A stretch of 11,519 bases of DNA from contig DDFA01000105.1 of the NCBI GenBank assembly GCA_002336975.1, positions 1 through 11,519 on the forward strand. The letters run 5' to 3'. Numbering within the stretch: position 1 is the first letter of the stretch; the number at the start of each line of letters is the position of its first letter. Under the pieces are notes generated by a model that searched no databases, was not told where the DNA came from, and saw nothing but the letters and a program-made list of their open reading frames with translations. This DNA comes from Phyllobacteriaceae bacterium UBA1940. Its GTDB lineage: Bacteria; Pseudomonadota; Alphaproteobacteria; Rhizobiales; Rhizobiaceae. Both the position numbers and the translations under genes were made by a program. Of this stretch, positions 6,919 through 11,519 are shown in pieces.

Positions 6919-8190
6919 ATGGCTGTCTCTGCCTACAAACCCTTGAATGTGGAGACGCTCGGCGCCCGGCTCGGCTCTGTTCCGGCCTTGCGCGACACTC
7001 TGGGCGATCCGGCCGGCTGGCGGGTGCGCGAGGTCGGCGACGGCAATCTCAATCTGGTCTTCATTGTCGAGAGCGATGCCGGCGGCCTGATCGTCAAACA
7101 GGCCCTGCCCTATGTGCGCCTGGTCGGCGAAAGCTGGCCGCTGCCGCTCAAGCGCAGCTTCTTCGAATATCATGCGCTGAGGCGTCAGGCCGCCCGCGAT
7201 CCCGGCCGGGTGCCCGAGGTGGTGCATTTTGACGAAAGCCAGGCGCTGATCGTCATGGAGTTCCTGACGCCACACGTCATCTTGCGCCATGCCCTGATCG
7301 AGGGCCGGATGCCTCCAAAAACCGCCACGGACCTTGGCCTGTTCATGGCGCGCACCCTGTTTCGCGGTTCGGACCTGTCAATGGCCGCCCGCGAGCGCAA
7401 GGCCGACCTGGCGCTGTTCGCCGACAATGTCGAACTGTGCGACATCACCGAAAACCTGGTGTTCACCGACCCCTATTTCGCTGCCGAACTCAATCGCCAC
7501 ACCTCGCCCCAGCTTGACGGGCTTGTGGCCCAGATACGCGCCGACACGGCGCTCAAGATGGAGGCACAGCGTTTAAAGCACGTGTTCGCCACCAGCGCCG
7601 AAACACTTGTGCATGGCGACCTTCACTCGGGCTCGATCATGGTCACAGACGACGATACCCGCGTCATCGACCCCGAATTTGCGTTCTATGGGCCGATGGC
7701 GTTTGACGTGGGCATGCTGTTCGCCAATTTCTGGATGAGCTTTTTTTCGCAACGCGGGCACGAACAAGCAGGCAGCCGGTCAAAACAACGCAACTGGCTG
7801 CTCGGCGTCATTTCCGGGACATGGTCCACCTTCCAGGCAGAATTCGAACGGCTTTGGATGACCGAGCGAAACGGCATGCTCTATGCCCGCAGCCTGTTCG
7901 AGGACCAGGGCGACGATGCGGGCGCCGCAAAAAGCCTGGCGCGGCTGATGACCCAGCTCGAACAGGATCTGTTCGGCTTTGCCGGGGTTGAAATCCACCG
8001 GCGCATCCTCGGGCTGGCGCACAATGCCGACTTCGAGACCATCGAGAACGAGGATTTGCGCGCCGGTTGTGAAACCAATGCGCTGAACTTCGGCTCCGAA
8101 ATCATCCGGCGCGCCAAGAATGGCCTGACCATCGCGGCGGCAAATGCTCTGGCGCGAGACATCGAAGCGGGCGGAGGTGCGGGCCGATGA
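6919..8190 (+). CDS. mtnK: S-methyl-5-thioribose kinase
   Basis: 423 residues of the aminoglycoside-phosphotransferase/choline-kinase fold. The nucleotide loop is DGNLNLVF (41-48) with the following lysine K60. The catalytic loop is [10 protein letters not shown] (232-241; D234 as base). The metal-binding DPE (251-253) is the DxE form that characterises MtnK instead of the DFG of other kinases. The family reaction phosphorylates the C1 hydroxyl of methylthioribose with ATP, in the cytoplasm. It overlaps mtnA by four bases (ATGA), so the two are translationally coupled. The start is supported by GGGAG (6908-6912), six bases before ATG. In this locus the kinase would act on sugar brought in by the divergent importer. 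5-Deoxyribose is a possible alternative substrate, since some MtnK-family members accept it. The kinase call is firm; the physiological substrate is less so. Confidence 0.93.
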   Translation: MAVSAYKPLNVETLGARLGSVPALRDTLGDPAGWRVREVGDGNLNLVFIVESDAGGLIVKQALPYVRLVGESWPLPLKRSFFEYHALRRQAARDPGRVPEVVHFDESQALIVMEFLTPHVILRHALIEGRMPPKTATDLGLFMARTLFRGSDLSMAARERKADLALFADNVELCDITENLVFTDPYFAAELNRHTSPQLDGLVAQIRADTALKMEAQRLKHVFATSAETLVHGDLHSGSIMVTDDDTRVIDPEFAFYGPMAFDVGMLFANFWMSFFSQRGHEQAGSRSKQRNWLLGVISGTWSTFQAEFERLWMTERNGMLYARSLFEDQGDDAGAAKSLARLMTQLEQDLFGFAGVEIHRRILGLAHNADFETIENEDLRAGCETNALNFGSEIIRRAKNGLTIAAANALARDIEAGGGAGR

Positions 8191-9278
8191 AAGTTTCCAA
8201 CCGCCACTACCGCACCATCTGGCCGGCCGAAGACGGACGATCTGTCGAGATCATCGACCAGCGCTGGCTACCGCATGAATTCCGTGTCGTCAGGCTGGCG
8301 ACGACGGATGAGGTCGCCATCGCAATCCGCGACATGTGGGTGCGCGGCGCACCGCTGATTGGCGTCACCGCCGCCTACGGCGTCGCCATCGCCATGCTCG
8401 AAGACCCGTCCGACGAGGGCCTCGACCGGACCTGGGGCCAGCTTCACGAGACGCGCCCGACCGCGATCAACCTGCGCTGGGCGCTTGACGACATGCGCGC
8501 ACTTCTGCGTCCGTTGCCGCCGAGCGGCCGCGCTGAAGCCGCCTTTGCAAGGGCGGCTGAAATCGCCGACGAGGATGTCGAACTGAACCGCGGCATCGGA
8601 CGGCATGGCCTGTCCCTCATCCGACAGATCGCGGCCTCAAAACCTGCCGGTGAGCCGGTGCGCATCCTCACTCATTGCAATGCCGGCTGGCTGGCGACCG
8701 TCGACTACGGCACGGCGACGGCGCCGATCTACATGGCGATGGAAGAAGGCATTCCGGTGCATGTCTATGTGGATGAAACCCGGCCGCGCAATCAGGGCGC
8801 CCAACTCACCGCCTGGGAGATGGTCGGCGAAGGCGTACCGCATACGCTGGTTGTCGACAATGCCGGCGGCCACCTGATGCAGCACGGTATGGTCGACATG
8901 GTGATCGTCGGCACCGACCGCACGACCCGCAACGGTGATGTTTGCAACAAGATCGGCACCTATCTGAAAGCGCTTGCCGCCCGCGACAACAGCGTGCCGT
9001 TTTATGTCTCGCTGCCCTCGCCCACCATCGACTGGACGGTTGGCGACGGGGTCGCCGAAATCCCGATCGAGGAACGCTCGGGCGACGAGGTCTCGCTGGT
9101 GTGGGGCCGCACCGGAGACGGAAAGGTCGTCCAGGTTCGTATCTCGCCCGACGCGACGGAAGCCGCCAATCCCGCGTTCGATGTGACCCCGGCGCGACTG
9201 ATCACCGGCCTGATCACCGAACGAGGGATCGCCGAGGCGTCCGAAAGCGGCTTGCGCGGGCTGTTCCCGGAAGCGTGA
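8187..9278 (+). CDS. mtnA: S-methyl-5-thioribose-1-phosphate isomerase
   Basis: 363 residues, the normal length for the eIF2B-like MtnA family. RGAPLIG (53-59) is the phosphate-site segment. The catalytic cysteine lies in [11 protein letters not shown] (C164) and the catalytic aspartate in [19 protein letters not shown] (D244). The family converts methylthioribose-1-phosphate to methylthioribulose-1-phosphate, the next step after MtnK. The aspartate motif reads [10 protein letters not shown] where many MtnA proteins have GADRIAANGD, so this is a divergent subgroup, possibly with altered substrate preference. Its product would feed the class II aldolase at the left of the window. The C-terminus ([18 protein letters not shown]) looks complete, although relaxase-derived sequence begins within a few bases of the stop. 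Confidence 0.93.
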   Translation: MKVSNRHYRTIWPAEDGRSVEIIDQRWLPHEFRVVRLATTDEVAIAIRDMWVRGAPLIGVTAAYGVAIAMLEDPSDEGLDRTWGQLHETRPTAINLRWALDDMRALLRPLPPSGRAEAAFARAAEIADEDVELNRGIGRHGLSLIRQIAASKPAGEPVRILTHCNAGWLATVDYGTATAPIYMAMEEGIPVHVYVDETRPRNQGAQLTAWEMVGEGVPHTLVVDNAGGHLMQHGMVDMVIVGTDRTTRNGDVCNKIGTYLKALAARDNSVPFYVSLPSPTIDWTVGDGVAEIPIEERSGDEVSLVWGRTGDGKVVQVRISPDATEAANPAFDVTPARLITGLITERGIAEASESGLRGLFPEA

Positions 9279-9279
9279 C

Positions 9280-9693
9280 GCCCAATGGCTCGAACCTGGC
9301 GGCCAGCAGGTGCGCGAGGCGATGGACCAGCGCCTCGAGCATCAAATCGAACAGGGCGACGCCACGCGAGCGCGGAACGGCCGCATCTTCTATCGGCGCA
9401 GCCTTCTCGCCACCCTGCGCGAGCGCGAGGTTGCCCGCGTCGGTGCGGAGATGACCGAGAGCAAAGGGCTGCCGTTCCGCGCCGCCACGGACGGCGAGAA
9501 CGTCAGCGGCAAGTTCACCGGCACCGTGCAGCTATCGAGCGGCAAGTTCGCCGTGGTCGAGCAATCCCATGAATTTACCTTAGTCCCTTGGCGGCCGGTC
9601 ATCGACCGCCAGCTCGGCCGCGAGGTCATGGACGTCGTGCACGGCGGATCGGTGTCGTGGCAGTTGGGCCGTCAGAGGGGATTGGGGCTGTAA
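9280..9693 (+). pseudogene. C-terminal remnant of a DUF3363-type conjugative relaxase
   Basis: This frame resembles the C-terminal part of VirD2-like relaxase/mobilisation nuclease proteins carrying DUF3363. The family-typical end is present as LVPWRP, then QLGREV, VSWQLG and the terminal GRQRGLGL. Family-like sequence starts at about 9280 (AQWLEPGG), right against the mtnA stop. From the first usable start (GTG 9310) 127 residues remain, with LVPWRP at 91-96 and GRQRGLGL at 120-127. Full proteins are several hundred residues long and carry the nicking domain with its catalytic tyrosine or histidines N-terminally; all of that is missing. The fragment cannot be a working relaxase and marks the edge of a former conjugative or mobilisable element. 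GC content resembles the left block, not the right. The family call is from remembered motifs and is less sure than the truncation itself. Confidence 0.7.
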
Positions 9694-9761
9694 GATTAGA
9701 ACGCATTGGAGCCCTGCGGGATGGGTAACGGCGCACTACCAGCGTTTCCTCGCGCCCTAGC

Positions 9762-9796
9762 CTGTGTCACATTGCTGCATATGCAGGTGAACACAG
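9762..9796. repeat. Dyad symmetry across the Crp/Fnr start codon
   Basis: The 12-bp perfect palindrome CTGCATATGCAG (9775-9786) contains the proposed ATG (9781-9783). It is flanked by outer inverted arms CTGTGTCAC (9762-9770) and GTGAACACAG (9787-9796), which match apart from one extra A. It could be an autoregulatory operator or an mRNA hairpin over the start codon. No Shine-Dalgarno sequence is visible upstream. Confidence 0.5.
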
Positions 9797-10341
9797 TCCT
9801 GAAGAATCACTTTCTAGAATTAGGCAAAGACCTCCATGTCGATGCCAATAGGTCATTGTTACGTGCGGGCGAGGTGGCCAGATACGTTTACCTTATCCAA
9901 TCAGGTGCCGTGCGTCTCTGTGTGCGCAATGCCGAAGGCGGAGAAACCAGCGTTCAGTTCTTCTTTGAGGGCGACATGGTTAGCTCGCTGGAAAGCATGG
10001 TGAGTGGTTGCCCTAGCGGGCTCGATCTAATCACCATGGAAGCGTGCCAGTTGCGTGTGTTGGACCGCAAAATAGTGCAGTCCAAGATTCAGCCCCATGC
10101 AAACCTGGTATCTGAACTGCTGGCGCTTACGCAACAGCGCCTTGTTGACTACATCAATCTTTACACCAGTGCTATCTCCCAAACGCCGACCCAGCGTTAC
10201 CAGACCATGCTGGCAACGCAGCCGGACAAGCTCGCACGTATTCCGCTGCACATTCTGGCGGGCTATCTGGGCGTAACCCCGGTACATTTGAGCCGTATTC
10301 GGCGAAATCTGAAATCCGCTACTGGGTCGCAGACGCTCTAG
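9781..10341 (+). CDS. Crp/Fnr-family transcriptional regulator
   Basis: 186 residues from the chosen ATG. A cyclic-nucleotide-binding-like beta barrel (about 18-100; LRAGEVARYVYLIQSGAVRLCVRN at 27-50) is followed by a dimerisation helix (about 105-130) and a helix-turn-helix at about 153-176 (HILAGYLGVTPVHLSRIRRNL). The phosphate-binding cassette is not the cAMP type: FFEGDMVSSLESMVSG (61-76) lacks the conserved GE-A-R pattern. There is no N-terminal cysteine cluster for an iron-sulfur centre. The effector is therefore unknown. The frame is open further upstream (TTG 9706, ATG 9721), but family similarity begins at 9781. GC and codon use are unlike the left block. It precedes a membrane-anchored dehydrogenase on the same strand and may control it or itself. 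Confidence 0.85.
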   Translation: MQVNTVLKNHFLELGKDLHVDANRSLLRAGEVARYVYLIQSGAVRLCVRNAEGGETSVQFFFEGDMVSSLESMVSGCPSGLDLITMEACQLRVLDRKIVQSKIQPHANLVSELLALTQQRLVDYINLYTSAISQTPTQRYQTMLATQPDKLARIPLHILAGYLGVTPVHLSRIRRNLKSATGSQTL

Positions 10342-10476
10342 ACATTTGTAAATGACAGCTTTGCATCGACCACGCACCATCGGTCGATCATCGCTTCTAT
10401 TGGCTCGGGTTGAGCGCATCACCTCGATGGGAATGGAGTGACAGCATAGCAACTTCCATATTCTAGAGGAACTTCG
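10342..10476 (+). other. 135-base spacer before the dehydrogenase
   Basis: No gene is visible. It holds an inverted repeat ATCGACC (10365-10371) / GGTCGAT (10382-10388), a small dyad CATTT-GT-AAATG (10343-10354), and the 7-mer TGACAGC twice (10353-10359 and 10439-10445). These could be regulator sites or a weak hairpin, but there is no T-run to call a terminator and no convincing -35/-10 pair. Confidence 0.35.
10465..10470 (+). promoter_or_regulatory. Ribosome binding site of the dehydrogenase gene
   Basis: AGAGGA ends six bases before the ATG at 10477, a good match and spacing that supports this start codon. Confidence 0.6.
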
Positions 10477-11412
10477 ATGGTGATTGATACCTCTGTTGCA
10501 CTACAAATAGGTGGTGCAGCACTTTTTGTCTGGGCGCTGGTCAATATGGCCCGCTGGATTTGGCTCTATTTTTGGCTACCGCAGCGTTCGATTGGAGAGC
10601 GCTTGGCCAAGCGTTTTGGCCCCGGTAGCTGGGCACTCATTACAGGCGCTAGCGACGGGTTGGGTAAAGCATTCGCACAAGAGTTGGCGTGCTATGGCTT
10701 CAACTTGATTCTGGTATCACGTACGCAGTCCAAGCTCGATCTACTAAAGGATGAAATTCAAGCGCAGGGCGTTCAAGTTCGTACTGTGGCAGCAGACTTG
10801 TCAAACACTTCCCCCCAAACCTACGAATCCCTAGCTATTGCCGCACAGGATGTAGATTTGTCGGTGCTCATCAATTGCGTAGGTACTACGGTGCATCGGC
10901 GCTATTGCGATGTAGCAGCCAAGACCCTGCGTCATCTGCTGGCCGTCAACGTCAGCACCACGGCCATCGTGACGCACACATTGCTTCCACTACTACTGCG
11001 CCATGCTACATCCACGGGGCGTCGTGCCGCCGTGCTTAATGTGGGCTCCATCGTCGGCCGATTCTACTGGCCCGGCACTCAGCTCTACGGAGCGTGCAAG
11101 GCATTTATCGATCACCTGAGCATTCCATTGGCCTATGAGTACCGCGATCAGTTGGATGTGCTGTCCTTCCAACCCACCGTCATGGCCACGGCAATGGCCG
11201 CTGGTACTGAACCAGGCGCTATCACCATCTCCCCAGAACGGGCTGCACATGCGGCACTATCCCACTTGGGGCATACGCTGACCTCCCACGGCCATTGGCG
11301 TCACGGCCTGCTCGCTGCGTTCTTGGTGATATTGCCATGCAGGATACGCAATGCACTTTTTCTGAAGGAGGCACTGGCGATGGGGGAGGTTGAGTTGGCG
11401 AATGGTAAGTAA
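10477..11412 (+). CDS. Membrane-anchored short-chain dehydrogenase (17-beta-HSD / 3-ketoacyl-CoA reductase-like)
   Basis: 311 residues. A hydrophobic N-terminal helix (about 9-34) precedes a classical dehydrogenase fold. Cofactor motif TGASDGLG lies at 56-63, and R82 after beta-2 favours NADP(H). N133-G136 (NCVG) replaces the usual NNAG. Catalytic residues are N158, S191, Y204 and K208 (YGACK). A second hydrophobic stretch (276-288) lies near the C-terminus. The N-terminal anchor, a TGASDG cofactor loop and the NxVG motif recall the HSD17B12/very-long-chain 3-oxoacyl-CoA reductase group, which reduce or oxidise steroid or long-chain acyl carbonyls at a membrane. The actual substrate cannot be told. 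It follows the Crp/Fnr gene by 135 bases and shares its lower GC. It is not related in function to the sugar locus as far as can be seen. Confidence 0.88.
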   Translation: MVIDTSVALQIGGAALFVWALVNMARWIWLYFWLPQRSIGERLAKRFGPGSWALITGASDGLGKAFAQELACYGFNLILVSRTQSKLDLLKDEIQAQGVQVRTVAADLSNTSPQTYESLAIAAQDVDLSVLINCVGTTVHRRYCDVAAKTLRHLLAVNVSTTAIVTHTLLPLLLRHATSTGRRAAVLNVGSIVGRFYWPGTQLYGACKAFIDHLSIPLAYEYRDQLDVLSFQPTVMATAMAAGTEPGAITISPERAAHAALSHLGHTLTSHGHWRHGLLAAFLVILPCRIRNALFLKEALAMGEVELANGK

Positions 11413-11519
11413 GCCACAGATTCAAGAAGGCAGCTTAGCCCATCTAAAAACGTTCCAGCGGACGAGGAAGTCTGCGGTTACGCGCACATCACGGGTAATT
11501 CGTAAATATGCGTCGTCGG
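11413..11519. other. Right-edge sequence without a recognised gene
   Basis: This stretch carries no convincing open frame or ribosome binding site. A short inverted repeat TTACG (11478-11482) / CGTAA (11501-11505) is present but too short to interpret. It could be an intergenic stretch or the start of another element cut by the window edge. Confidence 0.4.

Noticed and set aside
40..9278. Rhamnose catabolic cluster
   Set aside because: The fused aldolase/dehydrogenase alone suggests rhamnose, but no rhamnose isomerase, rhamnose kinase or mutarotase is present, and the kinase and isomerase have clear MtnK and MtnA motifs.
8942..9454. Plus-strand open frame running from mtnA into the relaxase remnant
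   Set aside because: It is out of frame with both and arginine-rich; it is a shadow that happens to cross the junction.
9706..9780. Upstream starts (TTG 9706, ATG 9721) for the Crp/Fnr regulator
   Set aside because: The extra residues do not resemble the family, and the 186-residue product from 9781 has the usual length. The call remains moderate because no ribosome binding site is visible for 9781.
1..11519. CRISPR arrays, tRNA or rRNA genes, complete insertion sequences
   Set aside because: No regularly spaced repeats, no recognisable cloverleaf or rRNA sequence, and no transposase or paired terminal inverted repeats were seen on reading.

Overview
The left 9.3 kb looks like a GC-rich alphaproteobacterial chromosome or large plasmid, probably Hyphomicrobiales (Rhizobium/Mesorhizobium/Brucella-like). 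This rests on a fused class II aldolase/short-chain dehydrogenase of the type known from rhizobia, dense gene packing, and GC of roughly 63-73% in hand-counted lines. The right 1.8 kb has a different character: about 47-57% GC in sampled lines, different codon choice, longer spacers, and gene families unrelated to the left block.

Bases 40-9278 form one catabolic locus. On the minus strand lie an RbsABC-type sugar importer (ATPase 5274-6779, permease 4285-5274, periplasmic binding protein 3204-4247), a strong intrinsic terminator (3163-3188), then a SorC-family regulator (2122-3075) and the fused aldolase/dehydrogenase (40-2097). Divergently on the plus strand lie S-methyl-5-thioribose kinase mtnK (6919-8190) and S-methyl-5-thioribose-1-phosphate isomerase mtnA (8187-9278). 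Read together: import of a 5-substituted ribose (methylthioribose or 5-deoxyribose), phosphorylation at C1, isomerisation to a ribulose-1-phosphate, cleavage to dihydroxyacetone phosphate plus a two-carbon aldehyde, and oxidation or reduction of that aldehyde by the fused dehydrogenase. This resembles the 'DHAP shunt' for methylthioribose/5-deoxyribose, but with a dedicated importer, its own regulator and a bifunctional last enzyme. No methionine-forming enzyme (mtnB, C, D, E) and no nucleosidase lies in the window.

The divergent promoter region (6780-6918) holds an inverted repeat, TGTCAA-5 nt-TTGACA, whose two arms can serve as the -35 boxes of the two divergent promoters. The same 10-mer, ATTGACATTT, recurs in the regulator's own promoter (3117-3126). 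This suggests one regulon controlled by the SorC protein.

Directly after the mtnA stop codon (about 9280) comes the C-terminal remnant of a DUF3363-type conjugative relaxase (9280-9693), then the composition change. The right block carries a Crp/Fnr-family regulator (9781-10341) and a membrane-anchored short-chain dehydrogenase resembling 17-beta-hydroxysteroid dehydrogenase/3-ketoacyl-CoA reductase (10477-11412). The last 107 bases hold no recognisable gene. The catabolic locus therefore appears to abut the scar of a mobile element and a foreign segment, though an assembly join cannot be excluded from sequence alone.
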